Assembly (NCBI RefSeq): GCF_003987655.1
Contig: NZ_NGKC01000005.1
Location: 62,001-126,000 of the forward strand
Direction: 5' to 3'
Length of the DNA: 64,000 nt
Origin: Vagococcus acidifermentans
GTDB lineage: Bacteria; Bacillota; Bacilli; Lactobacillales; Vagococcaceae
In this document: positions 17,879-27,255 of the stretch, piece after piece
How the letters are laid out: each line of letters starts with the position of its first letter
How positions within the stretch are numbered: the first letter of the stretch is position 1
The notes under the pieces: generated by a model
Databases searched by the model: none
What the model was told of the DNA's origin: nothing
What the model saw: the letters and a program-made list of their open reading frames with translations, nothing else
Program-made: the position numbers and the translations under genes

Positions 17879-19398
17879 GGCTCTTTGTCAAGTAGGACTG
17901 ATGACGATTAAATCGAAGATGTTGATCAAGGACAATTGTCTCCTGATCAGCATCTTTTTTAGTTATTTAATTTGAATCATCCCATTAATCATGAAAATCC
18001 TGAGCCGCATATTTTCGAATGATTTAAATCCATAGGAAATACGCTTCAACGTCTTAGTATGCGTGTTTTTAGCTTCCAGCTTGCCATTGGAATAAGGATA
18101 AATCATCGCATTCAGAATCCCTTCTTTAAACGGAAGCAAATTTTGCAATTTCTGTCGGAAAGTATCATCCAGATCTGCAGGAAGGGTCGTCAACAATTCG
18201 AAAAAGAATGTGCCTTCTTTTCTGCGAAAGGCATCGGCTAATGCGTGAAAGGCATGATATGCTTTCTTTAACGGTTCAGAATAACTCAACAGCCGGTCAA
18301 TCAGGATTCCTTCAGTCATCAATGGGTAGCGATGTGAGCGGAAACCTTGCCAGCGTTTGTACTCGGATACATTGATTGACTGCCTGTTTTTCAATAATCG
18401 TTTCCAGTGAGATTTCAATTTACGGGCTTCCTCTGTAAACCCAGCAGCCTTCAATCGCTTCATTTCCCTGACACGGAACTGATTAAAGGCGTCGTTCAAA
18501 TGACGAACGATATGGAAGCGATCAATGATCACTTTAGCGTTTGGGAACACCTTTTTTGTTAACTCGATGTAGGGCGCATTCATGTCGGTCACGAGGAATT
18601 TAACCGTATGCCTGACATCCAGCGAATAACGTAAAAAAGATTTTTTTAAATCTGTCAGCTTACGACTCGGAAAAATATCCACTAATTCCCCCGTCTGACC
18701 ATCCGCACAAATAAAGCTCATACTGTCTTCTATCGTAGCGTGGGATCGAAACTCATCGACCATCAAGACCTCCGGCAACCGTTCATGGTAACGGTCAGGG
18801 ACATAATCAGCCAAGCTTTTCAGCACACGAATGACCGTAGTGATTGAAACCTGAGTCAATTTGGCAATACATGTCAAGGAGAGTTTCTCCTGCAACAAAT
18901 CGATGATTTTAAACGTCACCTGCTTTGAGATGGAGCAATGAGGTGAGAGAAAATAGGTTTGGGCCGTATAATGAGAGTGGCAGTTCCGACAAAAGTAACG
19001 CTGTTTGGCCAGTCTCCTGACAAGCGGTAAGTGATGATAGGTGCCTAGTCTGACTGTCACTTGTTTTGAGCCGTTTTTGACCAGGATGTGCTGATTATCT
19101 GCAGTCATGGCTTTCGAGTGACAGTTTGGACAGCTCTGCCATTCTGGCGAGAGCTTGGCATGAACGACCTGAGTCTGTCTGCCGTGATACGATTCTTGTG
19201 TGACAGTTGAAATAATCAAGTCAGGGTCTATGATTTTGAGTAATTGTTTGATATGATGAGACAAAGCATATCATCCTTTCTGTGTTGGGTTGTCGTGACT
19301 TAATCATATCAGAAAGATGATATGTTTTTTATCGTGCCAAAGAAAATAGGACAAATAAATCAGTTTTCTGATTCATCAGTCCTATTTATTATAGAGCC
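17879..19398 (-). mobile_element. Intact ISL3-family insertion sequence
   Basis: A 1520-bp element with a single transposase gene on the minus strand. The terminal inverted repeats are about 26 bp: the outer GGCTCT and the inner TAGGACTGATGA are identical at both ends, while the middle differs. A 10-bp direct repeat flanks it. Intact transposase, clear ends and an undamaged duplication indicate a recent insertion. Confidence 0.9.
17963..19264 (-). CDS. ISL3-family transposase
   Basis: A complete 433-residue DDE transposase. The N-terminal zinc-ribbon has CPNCHS and CRNCHS, a helix-turn-helix region follows (about 125-160), and the catalytic domain includes VDEFRSHA, VTDMNAPY and IIDRFHIVRHLN, the order seen in ISL3/IS1167 transposases. 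C-terminal YSNGKLEAKNTHTKTLKRISYGF also matches the family. It catalyses cut-and-paste or copy movement of the surrounding element. Confidence 0.93.
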   Translation of the reverse strand: MSHHIKQLLKIIDPDLIISTVTQESYHGRQTQVVHAKLSPEWQSCPNCHSKAMTADNQHILVKNGSKQVTVRLGTYHHLPLVRRLAKQRYFCRNCHSHYTAQTYFLSPHCSISKQVTFKIIDLLQEKLSLTCIAKLTQVSITTVIRVLKSLADYVPDRYHERLPEVLMVDEFRSHATIEDSMSFICADGQTGELVDIFPSRKLTDLKKSFLRYSLDVRHTVKFLVTDMNAPYIELTKKVFPNAKVIIDRFHIVRHLNDAFNQFRVREMKRLKAAGFTEEARKLKSHWKRLLKNRQSINVSEYKRWQGFRSHRYPLMTEGILIDRLLSYSEPLKKAYHAFHALADAFRRKEGTFFFELLTTLPADLDDTFRQKLQNLLPFKEGILNAMIYPYSNGKLEAKNTHTKTLKRISYGFKSFENMRLRIFMINGMIQIK

Positions 19399-19408
19399 AC
19401 AAAAAAAC
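19399..19408. repeat. Direct repeat at the right end of the ISL3 element
   Basis: Second copy of ACAAAAAAAC. Read on the minus strand it is the T-tract of the terminator of the RNA at 19399-19643. Confidence 0.8.
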
Positions 19409-19643
19409 AGTCCAGCAAGTGATAAACGTCCATCCGTCAGTAGATGTCGTGCGGGACAGCGATGTTCTGTTTATCCCGTCTTGTTGAGCGTCACTTGCTA
19501 GACCGTATGAAATTGATAAGGAGTTTTCAAATTCCCACCTCATTCTCTTGTTCTGCTTCCAAACTGCGAAGCGTTTCGTTCAGCAGCCGCCTTCGTCGAA
19601 GGTTTCTTCTAACTGCTCTCACAGGGAATTTATCTAACCCCTC
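19399..19643 (-). ncRNA. Candidate structured non-coding RNA of about 245 nt
   Basis: A good minus-strand promoter (19650-19677) is followed by no convincing reading frame but by many paired segments. Near the 5' end AAATTCCC pairs with GGGAATTT about 110 nt later, enclosing CCTTC-GAC-GAAGG inside AGCAG/CTGCT and a further AAAC/GTTT hairpin. The 3' part forms GTCTAGCAAGTGA with TCACTTGCTGGAC (one G-U pair) plus GATAAAC/GTTTATC, and ends in seven T, as a terminator would. I do not recognise the family; 6S RNA-like regulators have comparable size, but I see no diagnostic sequence. Confidence 0.55.
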
Positions 19644-19649
19644 ACTTAT

Positions 19650-19677
19650 ATTATACAATATTTCTGCCATTTTTCAA
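19650..19677 (-). promoter_or_regulatory. Promoter of the candidate ncRNA
   Basis: On the minus strand TTGAAA and TATAAT are 16 bp apart; the -10 is a full consensus match. Confidence 0.6.
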
Positions 19678-19717
19678 GCGAAAAGACAGCGCTTCCTCTG
19701 GTTTGGGACAACGGTTT

Positions 19718-19763
19718 GGCAGCCTTATTCAGTCAGCTGACCAGCTGCGAATGAAGGCTGCCG
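19718..19763 (-). terminator. Hairpin spanning the stop codon of the 124-residue gene
   Basis: GGCAGCCTTCATTC pairs with GAATAAGGCTGCC (one bulge). There is no T-tract, so it may protect the 3' end or terminate weakly. Confidence 0.45.
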
Positions 19764-20107
19764 TCTTCCCAAGCAATGAAAAAATCAAAGACGGAAAGCG
19801 GATGTTGCTCCACATCGGCTGTGACAAGTGTCCGGGGAATTACCAGCACCGTCTGCGAATCGGCGGCGATAAAATCACCATCGACAGTTCTGGCGACTAT
19901 CGTGTAGCCCGACAGTGCCTCAGCAGTGAGAGTGATGTCAGATGACAGGTAGGCCAGTGCCTGATCAAAGGCTGTCTGATTATACATTGTCTGGAAAAAG
20001 AAATACTCCTCAACTTGCTGTATCCCTTTTTCTTCCAGCAGCCGGAGAAAGGTCTCCGGCAATGTATCTGCTGCCTGCTTTTTTAAAGCGTTGAACAAAC
20101 TGCTCAT
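19733..20107 (-). CDS. Hypothetical protein downstream of the nuclease
   Basis: A 124-residue soluble, acidic protein that I do not recognise. It has no signal peptide or membrane helix and ends with VFDFFIAWEDGSLHSQLVS. ATG 20107 follows GGAAGG and CGAGG, and the gene begins 16 bp after the nuclease stop, so the two are co-transcribed. A role linked to the nuclease, for example cytosolic protection or regulation, is possible only by context. Confidence 0.6.
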   Translation of the reverse strand: MSSLFNALKKQAADTLPETFLRLLEEKGIQQVEEYFFFQTMYNQTAFDQALAYLSSDITLTAEALSGYTIVARTVDGDFIAADSQTVLVIPRTLVTADVEQHPLSVFDFFIAWEDGSLHSQLVS

Positions 20108-20123
20108 GTCCTCGCCGTCCTTC

Positions 20124-20804
20124 CTAAGGTTCGTTGATGATGGTGACGTTGAAATTAACCTGCGTGCCGGCGGTTATGCCCTGCGCCTCCAAATGCACCT
20201 CAGCCGGCATCAAATCTTTGTCATTATAGACCGGGGTGACACGGTAGCGGACTGTTTCACCTGCATCCACCGCTCGACGAATCCGGTTTTCGTACTCAGT
20301 CATGTACGGGGTGTTGACAGGGTTCTGATACAATGTGACAAGGTTGCGTTCATCGTCGCCGCTGCCACCGAACTGCCGGCCGATCAGATGCCCGCGGGAA
20401 TGGAAATACGGCTCTAAGCCTGAAATAAACCCTGGCGGGCGGATATTCCTGTTGGCAGAGGTCCCTGTGTTGATCATCTTTTGTTTAATCAGCGCGTCGG
20501 CTCCTGTTGCGCGCCCGAGCCCGTCCAGTTCATGATAAGTAATCCAGCCTTGTTTGGCATCTTTCAGCTCATCCTCTGTAAACACAGCCAAGCCATTGTC
20601 TTGAGGCCCGGGATTTGTGGAATTTTTTTTAGCCGGTGCCTGCTGCTCGGTTGGCTGGCTTTGCGGCGAATTGAAGTAGTCGGAAATAAATTCAGGTGTT
20701 TGGATACCGAACATCCCAAGTATCAGAACGACGAGCGCACCGAACAGCATAATCGGCGGACTTAGTTTGGGGAAATAATTGTTTTTTTTCTTTTTGCGTG
20801 CCAT
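20124..20804 (-). CDS. Membrane-anchored DNA/RNA non-specific endonuclease
   Basis: A 226-residue protein: a Lys-rich start MARKKKKNN, a membrane helix at about 17-37, a low-complexity linker, then a nuclease domain of the EndA/Spd type. The active-site block reads HSRGHLIGRQFGGSG with the general-base His; the first position of the usual DRGH is Ser. ERNLVTLYQ supplies the metal-binding Asn. Family members degrade DNA at the cell surface, as in competence-linked EndA, or are secreted. ATG 20804 has a perfect AAGGAGG; the upstream reading to 20873 lacks one. Confidence 0.82.
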   Translation of the reverse strand: MARKKKKNNYFPKLSPPIMLFGALVVLILGMFGIQTPEFISDYFNSPQSQPTEQQAPAKKNSTNPGPQDNGLAVFTEDELKDAKQGWITYHELDGLGRATGADALIKQKMINTGTSANRNIRPPGFISGLEPYFHSRGHLIGRQFGGSGDDERNLVTLYQNPVNTPYMTEYENRIRRAVDAGETVRYRVTPVYNDKDLMPAEVHLEAQGITAGTQVNFNVTIINEP

Positions 20805-20966
20805 GACACCCTCCTTGTTATTTAAAAGAGCTCCTGCAATGGGAGATGTTAAAATTATAACAAAATAATTCATGATTAATTCATTTCTGAATCGTTGATG
20901 TATCTTTCATTCTATACTAAAATGAAGGTAGTGTAAAAAAATTTGGATGAAACGAGCGTATGGCTA

Positions 20967-21668
20967 ATGAGTTATGTAAAAGTGAAGGATGTTTATAAAC
21001 GTTATCAGATGGGGGATACAGTGATTGTTGCGAATAACGGCGTCAGTTTTACGATTGAGGAAGGCGAGTTTGCTGTGATTCTTGGTCCCAGCGGCGCCGG
21101 CAAATCAACTGTACTGAATATTTTGGGCGGCATGGACAGCTGTGATGAGGGAGAAATCATTGTTGATCAGACAGACATTGCCCGATTTTCTCAAAAGCAG
21201 CTGACACAGTACCGGCGCGTGGATGTCGGGTTTGTGTTTCAGTTTTATAATCTGGTTCCCAATTTAACGGCGAAAGAAAATGTTGAATTGGCGTCGCAGG
21301 TGGCGCCGAATGCGCTGGACGTGGATCAGGTCTTGAATCTGGTCGGACTTGATAACTGCAAGCAAAATTTTCCGGCCCAGTTATCTGGAGGCGAACAGCA
21401 GCGGGTGGCGATTGCCCGGGCACTGGCCAAAAATCCGAAACTCCTGCTGTGTGATGAACCGACAGGAGCGTTGGATTATGAGACAGGCAAGCAGATTTTA
21501 AAAATTTTGCAGGACACGTGCCGGGAATTTAAGACGACAGTGATTGTCATCACCCATAATTCCGCTATTGCCAAAATGGCCGACCGAATCATTCGAATCA
21601 ACGATGCGAAGGTCAGAAGCATTGATGTGAATCCTCAGCCGCAGCCGGTCGAACAGATTGAATGGTAA
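20967..21668 (+). CDS. ABC transporter ATPase of the FtsX/LolD type
   Basis: A 233-residue ATPase with Walker [10 protein letters not shown], signature [15 protein letters not shown], Walker [13 protein letters not shown] and the H-loop THNSAI. It belongs to the MacB/LolD group that works with FtsX-fold permeases, here the adjacent 918-residue protein. ATG 20967 (MSYVKVKDV) gives the normal start but has a poor ribosome site; a TTG at 20943 is the alternative. A -10-like TATACT lies at 20911. Confidence 0.88.
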   Translation: MSYVKVKDVYKRYQMGDTVIVANNGVSFTIEEGEFAVILGPSGAGKSTVLNILGGMDSCDEGEIIVDQTDIARFSQKQLTQYRRVDVGFVFQFYNLVPNLTAKENVELASQVAPNALDVDQVLNLVGLDNCKQNFPAQLSGGEQQRVAIARALAKNPKLLLCDEPTGALDYETGKQILKILQDTCREFKTTVIVITHNSAIAKMADRIIRINDAKVRSIDVNPQPQPVEQIEW

Positions 21669-21677
21669 GGTGATGGT

Positions 21678-24434
21678 ATGAAAAAGAAAGCCTTGTACAA
21701 ATCCATTCAACGTGAAATTTTTCAGTCCAAAACCCGGTTTCTATCCATTCTGGGGATTATTCTTTTAGGCGTCTGCTTTTATGTAGGCATTAAGGCGACC
21801 GGCCCGAATATGATTGACACCGCAGACCATTATTTCCGCGATAAACGGCTCATGCACAGTCAAATCGTCTCGACCATGGGGCTGTATGACGAGGATATCC
21901 GGCTGGTGGAGGATAATCCTGATGTGCTGGATTTTCAGGCAGGATACAGTTTGGATGTCAATCTGACCAATGAAAATGTGGTCATGAAACTTTTTTCTTA
22001 CGACACGGAGCGCAAGAATAACTTGAACGACTACCGGGTGATTGAGGGCAGACTGCCGAAACAATCGGGTGAGATTGCTCTTGACAGTCGCGCTGATACT
22101 CTCGGATCGTATAACATCGGAGATACGTTTACCTTGAAAACCGACGAAGAGGCGAAAGCCAATGTTGCTAAAACCTCTTTTAAAATCGTCGGTTTTGTCA
22201 ACAGTCCGCTGTATATCGACAAGGTGAGCCGCGGCAATACGTCGGTCGGCAAGGGGTCAATCGATTATTTTGGGGTCATCCCCGAAGAAGATTTCAATAT
22301 GGATGCTTATACCGAGCTGGCCGTCCGGTTCAAAGACTTGGAAAGAGTACAGAGTTACAGCGACACGTATGACCAACGTCTAGCCAAGCATGAGGCGGCG
22401 CTGGAGAAACAGTTTGCCGACCGCCCGGCGGAAAAGCTGGCGGAAATCACGTCTGACGCACAAAAGGAAATCGACGAGGCCGAATCAGAACTGCGTGACG
22501 GACAAAACAGTCTGGATGAAGCGCAAAGCCAGCTGGATGCCGCACTGGGCGAGGTGACACAAAATCTGTCAATGCTGACGGCAGCCGAGGCAATGGGACA
22601 GCCGGTACCGCAAGCGCAAAAGGACCAGCTGACGTCTGCCAAAGCGGAACTTGATACACAGCAGGCAGAATTGGATGAGAAAAAAGCCGAGCTGGCCGAC
22701 TCCTACGAGACACTTGCGGAAGAAAAACAAAAACTGTCCGAGCTGGAAGCACCGGAGTACTTCTTTTTAAGCCGCGACGATACGCCGGCCTACTCTGAAT
22801 ATCATGAAAATGCCAAGCGTTTATCGTCCATTGCGTCTGTTTTTCCGGTTTTTTTCTTTATGATAGCCGCGTTGGTGTGTCTGACGACGATGACGCGGAT
22901 GGTCGATGAAAAGCGCAGTGAAATCGGTACGTTAAAGGCATTAGGCTATGCCAACTGGGAAATCTCGCTGAAATTCATCGTGTATGCCACGTTGGCTAGT
23001 GTCGCCGGCAGTGTGCTGGGTCTGATTATCGGGTACAACACTTTTCCGAAAATTATTTTTAATGCGTACGGCTCGATGTACAATCTGCCGGATGTCCGTC
23101 TGACTTACTATACCAGCTATTCTGTTCAGTCGATTGTCGTGGCGCTGATTTGTACACTGCTGTCATCGCTGATTGTGCTGCGAATCGATCTGTTAAGCAC
23201 GCCGGCTGCGCTGATGCGTCCGAAAGCGCCCAAACCAGGCAAGCGCATTTTGCTGGAGCGGGTGACATGGCTGTGGTCCCGCCTGAATTTTAATCAGAAG
23301 GTGACTGCCCGCAATCTCTTCCGCTATAAACAGCGCATGCTGATGACCGTCATCGGGATTGCCGGTTGTACGGCACTGATGCTGACCGGTTTTGGCGTCA
23401 GGGATTCGATTGGTGACATCGTGACGATTCAGTTTAATAAGTTGTGGCACTATGACGCAACGATTACGCTGAACGACGACAGCTCAGACGCAGAAAAAGA
23501 AGCGTACCAAGCGGCACTGACCGGTCTGCCCGAATACGAAGACCAGCTGCAGCTGTCACAAAACACGTTCGAGGTCGTCAAACAAGGTTATACGACGCAC
23601 GACGTGACCGTGGACGTTCCGCAGCAAACCGACAATCTTGACCAGTTTGTTTTGTTCAACGACCGCAAAACAGGTGCAGTCTACAGCCTTGACGACGAGG
23701 GTGCGATCATCAACGAAAAGCTGGCAAAACTGTTTGACATCGAAGCAGGCGATACAGTGACGCTGAAAAATGCCGACCGCGACACATACCGTATGAAAGT
23801 GTCACACATCGTCGAAAACTACACCATGCATTTTGCTTACATGACACCGGCGTACTACGAGAAAGTATTCGGCGAAACACCAGTGTATAATGTGGATTTG
23901 GTCCGCCTCAATACGTCCCTTTCGGATGACCGCGAAAAAGACATCGCGGCTCAGCTGATGGCGACAGACGGTATTTTGAATGTCAGTTACACGACACAAA
24001 TTGGTCAGGCGCTGGATGATACGATGAACAGTTTGAACATCGTTGTTTGGGTGCTGATTGTGTCCGCCGCAATGCTGGCCTTTATCGTGCTGTACAATCT
24101 GACCAATATCAACATCTCGGAACGAATCAGGGAGCTGTCCACGATAAAAGTGCTGGGCTTCTACGACAACGAAGTCACCCAATATGTCTACCGGGAAAAT
24201 AATCTGCTGACACTGCTGGGGGTCGGCGTCGGCTGCTTGCTGGGGATTCTGCTGCACGGGTTTGTGCTGCAGACCGCGGAAGTGGACTTGATGATGTTCC
24301 CGAAAACAATTCATGCCATGAGCTATGTTTATGCGATATTGCTGACTTTTCTGTTCTCACTGATTGTGATGATGGTAATGCACCGCAAGCTGAAAAAGGT
24401 CGATATGATTGAAGCGCTGAAGTCTAATGAATGA
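21678..24434 (+). CDS. Large FtsX-family ABC permease with coiled-coil extracellular domain
   Basis: A 918-residue permease with a first membrane helix near 20-40, a first extracellular domain, helices at about 385-510 forming one FtsX domain, a second extracellular domain (about 560-780) and a final three-helix FtsX domain ending MIEALKSNE. Between about residues 240 and 355 lies a long Glu/Ala/Lys/Gln coiled coil (for example QAELDEKKAELADSYETL). Such Type VII ABC permeases export or act mechanically on envelope substrates. It starts 9 bp after the ATPase gene with an AAGGTG site and forms a two-gene operon. Confidence 0.88.
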   Translation: MKKKALYKSIQREIFQSKTRFLSILGIILLGVCFYVGIKATGPNMIDTADHYFRDKRLMHSQIVSTMGLYDEDIRLVEDNPDVLDFQAGYSLDVNLTNENVVMKLFSYDTERKNNLNDYRVIEGRLPKQSGEIALDSRADTLGSYNIGDTFTLKTDEEAKANVAKTSFKIVGFVNSPLYIDKVSRGNTSVGKGSIDYFGVIPEEDFNMDAYTELAVRFKDLERVQSYSDTYDQRLAKHEAALEKQFADRPAEKLAEITSDAQKEIDEAESELRDGQNSLDEAQSQLDAALGEVTQNLSMLTAAEAMGQPVPQAQKDQLTSAKAELDTQQAELDEKKAELADSYETLAEEKQKLSELEAPEYFFLSRDDTPAYSEYHENAKRLSSIASVFPVFFFMIAALVCLTTMTRMVDEKRSEIGTLKALGYANWEISLKFIVYATLASVAGSVLGLIIGYNTFPKIIFNAYGSMYNLPDVRLTYYTSYSVQSIVVALICTLLSSLIVLRIDLLSTPAALMRPKAPKPGKRILLERVTWLWSRLNFNQKVTARNLFRYKQRMLMTVIGIAGCTALMLTGFGVRDSIGDIVTIQFNKLWHYDATITLNDDSSDAEKEAYQAALTGLPEYEDQLQLSQNTFEVVKQGYTTHDVTVDVPQQTDNLDQFVLFNDRKTGAVYSLDDEGAIINEKLAKLFDIEAGDTVTLKNADRDTYRMKVSHIVENYTMHFAYMTPAYYEKVFGETPVYNVDLVRLNTSLSDDREKDIAAQLMATDGILNVSYTTQIGQALDDTMNSLNIVVWVLIVSAAMLAFIVLYNLTNINISERIRELSTIKVLGFYDNEVTQYVYRENNLLTLLGVGVGCLLGILLHGFVLQTAEVDLMMFPKTIHAMSYVYAILLTFLFSLIVMMVMHRKLKKVDMIEALKSNE

Positions 24435-24460
24435 TTAAATCCAAGGGTAAGACAGGATAT

Positions 24461-24497
24461 AAAAAAGCTGTCAGGGGTCACTCCTGACAGCTTTTTT
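24461..24497 (+). terminator. Terminator after the FtsX-type operon
   Basis: A perfect 15-bp stem AAAAAAGCTGTCAGG / CCTGACAGCTTTTTT. Confidence 0.92.
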
Positions 24498-25247
24498 ATG
24501 CAGAGCCTGCCCGCCATTCGGCGATTGACACTATTTTTATCTTGGATGAGAGATGGTTACAAACAGTACCGACATGATGGACGTTCCCTGGGTGGTTATC
24601 ACAGAAGAAAATTGGGCAGCAATCGTTAATGACGATAATTTTCAAGCGGTCGTAAGTGAGGGTTCACAGAGAACGCATTGTTTCTTCTATCCCGTTTCAC
24701 TCACTGTTTCAGGCAGCAGTCCGAACCAGCGTGTGAATGTCGTATAAACAGACAAAAAAACAATATCCGAAAAAAACAGCATTCCGTTTGTGTCATATAT
24801 TGGCCCAAAAGAGTTGTGGAACCGCATTCTCGGAAGAAACAAAGTTGTATGAAATAAAGCGTTGTTCGGATTATGTTTAAAATTATATCATCCTTGCGGA
24901 ACGGGGCGGGAAGTCAAGGCAAAAAACGTTATTTTTATTTTTTAAATATAACACAGAACGCTTATAAATATCTATTATGGACTGGTGGAAAAAGCAATGT
25001 CCACCGCAACAAGGACGTACCTCTCCGGCACTTGCGGCAACAAAAAATTGCAGGATTCGGCGGGGGAGACAGGCGGTGCTATTCTCTTTTCTGCGGACAG
25101 GCGAAAGCGAAGGGGAACAGCTGGTGGGATTGTACCGCCTCTCAGACTTTAGGATGATTTTTACAAAAGTGTTATCTAAATCTATTTTTTTATGAAAAAG
25201 ATTGGTAAAATATAAGAATAGTCGGAACAGAAAGGGAGTGAGAAAGT
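24498..25247. other. 750-bp intergenic region without a supported gene
   Basis: No convincing gene. A 64-codon frame (24553-24747, MVTNSTDMMDVPW) has only a weak GGATGAG site. Paired segments occur at 24610-24646 (GAAAATT/AATTTTC enclosing ATCGT/ACGAT) and at about 24655-24706 (AGTGAG/CTCACT). GGGTGGTT at 24590 recalls a T-box core but lacks the rest. The last 50 bp should contain the promoter of the NfeD gene; TTTACA at 25159 and TATTTT are 17 bp apart. Confidence 0.4.
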
Positions 25248-25772
25248 TTGTTAGCGCAGATCCCATTACAAACCATTTATTTCTATGTGTTGATTATTTG
25301 TGCGGTCATCTCGGTCCTGTTGTTTTTGTTTGGAGATGTTTTTGAATTTGATGGACCAGTTGACCCGATGTTGTTGGTGCCGTGGTTCGCATTTGCTGCA
25401 TTGGTGGGCTATCTTGGTGAAATGCTGACGGATTGGAACAGCTATTTCATCATTTTCCTTGGTGTTGGTATTTCCAGTATTCTGGTGTTCATCCTAAATT
25501 TCTACGTGTTGGTCCCTTTACGCAATTCAGAAGCAACTATTTCTGTTTCGGAACGGGATCTGGAAGGCAGAAAAGCAGAAGTCGTGACACCGATTCCAGT
25601 GGACGGCATGGGGGAGATTAAAATCGTCAGCGTGACCGGCTCAATGACCAGACCGGCAAAATTCTATGAACCGCAGGAAGAAGCAATTGCTGCGGGTAAA
25701 GAAGTGCTGATTATTGAAATCAGGGAGCGTGTCTGCTACGTAGTCCCGTACAAAGAAAATTTTGTGATGTAA
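25248..25772 (+). CDS. NfeD-like membrane protein (YuaF type)
   Basis: A 174-residue protein with three membrane segments (about 9-29, 41-60 and 66-90) and a C-terminal soluble domain of NfeD/OB-fold type, with GRKAEVVTPIPVDGMGEI. YuaF-type proteins accompany flotillins and help organise membrane microdomains. Start is TTG 25248 with GGGAG 7 bp upstream. It precedes the flotillin gene by 16 bp, the same order as yuaF-floT in Bacillus. Confidence 0.85.
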   Translation: MLAQIPLQTIYFYVLIICAVISVLLFLFGDVFEFDGPVDPMLLVPWFAFAALVGYLGEMLTDWNSYFIIFLGVGISSILVFILNFYVLVPLRNSEATISVSERDLEGRKAEVVTPIPVDGMGEIKIVSVTGSMTRPAKFYEPQEEAIAAGKEVLIIEIRERVCYVVPYKENFVM

Positions 25773-25788
25773 AAAAGGAGGAGAACTA

Positions 25789-27249
25789 ATGAGTTTTGGA
25801 TTGTTTATACCTATTGCAATTGTGGTCTTTATTTTATTGATGATGCTGGTTGTGTTTATTTCAAAATATCAGACAGCTAAACCGGATGAAGCGCTGATTA
25901 TCAGCGGGAGTTATCTGGGAGTAAAAAATGTGCATCAGGACGATGCCGGCAACAAAGTAAAAATCGTCAGAGGCGGTGGTGCGTTCGTTCTGCCGGTTTT
26001 CCAGCGGTCAAACAGACTAAGTCTTTTGTCCAGCAAGCTAGATGTGTCAACACCGGAAGTCTACACAGAGCAGGGTGTACCGGTGATGGCAGACGGCACG
26101 TCTATCATTAAAATCGGTTCGTCGGTGGAAGAAATCGCTACAGCGGCCGAACAGTTTCTAGGCAAAACACGTGAAGAATTGGAAAATGAAGCGCGTGAAG
26201 TGCTGGAAGGCCACCTGCGTTCCATTCTTGGTTCGATGACAGTGGAAGAGATTTATCAGAACAGAGATAAATTTAGTCAGAGCGTGCAAGAGGTTGCCAG
26301 TGTCGATTTGGCAAAAATGGGACTGGTCATCGTATCCTTCACGATTAAAGAAGTCAAAGACAAAAATGGTTATTTGGATTCTTTAGGGAAGCCGCGGATT
26401 GCCCAAGTCAAACGTGACGCAAATATTGCTGAAGCTGAAGCGGACAAAGAAACGCGAATCAAACGGGCGATGGCTGAAAAAGAATCGACCAAAGCAGAGC
26501 TTGAACGCCAGACAGAAATCGCGGAAGCGGCGAAGGAAAAAGAACTGAAGCTGGCAGCATATAAAGAAGAGCAAGATGTTGCCAAAGCGCGTGCCGACCA
26601 AGCGTATAACTTGGAAAGCGCCCGTGCCCAACAAGACGTTATCGCTCAGGAGATGGAAGTCAAAGTCATTGAGCGTCAGAAACAAATCGAATTGGAAGAA
26701 AAAGAAATCATCCGTCGTGAGAAACAGTACGATTCTGAAGTGAAGAAAAAAGCGGATGCTGACCGTTACGCCAAGGAACAAGAAGCGCTGGCAGAAAAAG
26801 CTAAAGAAGTTGCCGATGCCGAAGCGGAGAAATTCCGCGTAGAGGCAATGGCTGAAGCCAATGCGTCACAAGTACGGTTGGAAGGTCAGGCAGCTGCGGA
26901 AGCAATCTTGGCAAAAGGACGGGCGGAAGCCGAGGCGAAAGAACTGATTGCCGAAGCCTTCAAGCAATATGGCGAAGCGGCCGTCATCAGTATGATTGTT
27001 GAAATCATGCCTCAGATGGTGAAAGAAGCTGCTCAACCGATGGGCAATATCGAACGTATTTCTGTGGTGGACACAGGTCAAGGTGGCGAGAACAGCGGTG
27101 CAAACCGGATTACTAACTACGCCACAAACCTGCTTTCCGCTTCTCAGGAAACGTTGAAGGAAACCACCGGTCTGGACGTTAAGGAACTGATTGAAAACTT
27201 TACGAAAAAGAATAACAGCAATGTGGTCAACTATCACGAAAAAGATTAA
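25789..27249 (+). CDS. floT: Flotillin FloT
   Basis: A 486-residue flotillin. The N-terminal hydrophobic hairpin (about 5-25) inserts into the membrane from inside; the SPFH/PHB domain covers about 30-200 with GGGAFVLPVFQR and GTSIIKIGSSVEEI; the Ala/Glu-rich flotillin coiled coil runs from about 205 to 390 (repeated AEAEADKE, EKEKELK and related heptads). It scaffolds functional membrane microdomains and affects fluidity and signalling. The site AAGGAGG is ideal. A terminator follows. Confidence 0.93.
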   Translation: MSFGLFIPIAIVVFILLMMLVVFISKYQTAKPDEALIISGSYLGVKNVHQDDAGNKVKIVRGGGAFVLPVFQRSNRLSLLSSKLDVSTPEVYTEQGVPVMADGTSIIKIGSSVEEIATAAEQFLGKTREELENEAREVLEGHLRSILGSMTVEEIYQNRDKFSQSVQEVASVDLAKMGLVIVSFTIKEVKDKNGYLDSLGKPRIAQVKRDANIAEAEADKETRIKRAMAEKESTKAELERQTEIAEAAKEKELKLAAYKEEQDVAKARADQAYNLESARAQQDVIAQEMEVKVIERQKQIELEEKEIIRREKQYDSEVKKKADADRYAKEQEALAEKAKEVADAEAEKFRVEAMAEANASQVRLEGQAAAEAILAKGRAEAEAKELIAEAFKQYGEAAVISMIVEIMPQMVKEAAQPMGNIERISVVDTGQGGENSGANRITNYATNLLSASQETLKETTGLDVKELIENFTKKNNSNVVNYHEKD

Positions 27250-27255
27250 GATAAG

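Noticed and set aside
24535-24760. T-box or other riboswitch suggested by GGGTGGTT near 24590
   Set aside because: No stem I features, no following terminator, and no aminoacyl-tRNA synthetase or amino-acid gene downstream.
24883-25266. 127-codon minus-strand frame before the NfeD gene
   Set aside because: Low-complexity Phe/Leu and Arg/Cys composition, no ribosome site, overlaps the NfeD start and its promoter region.
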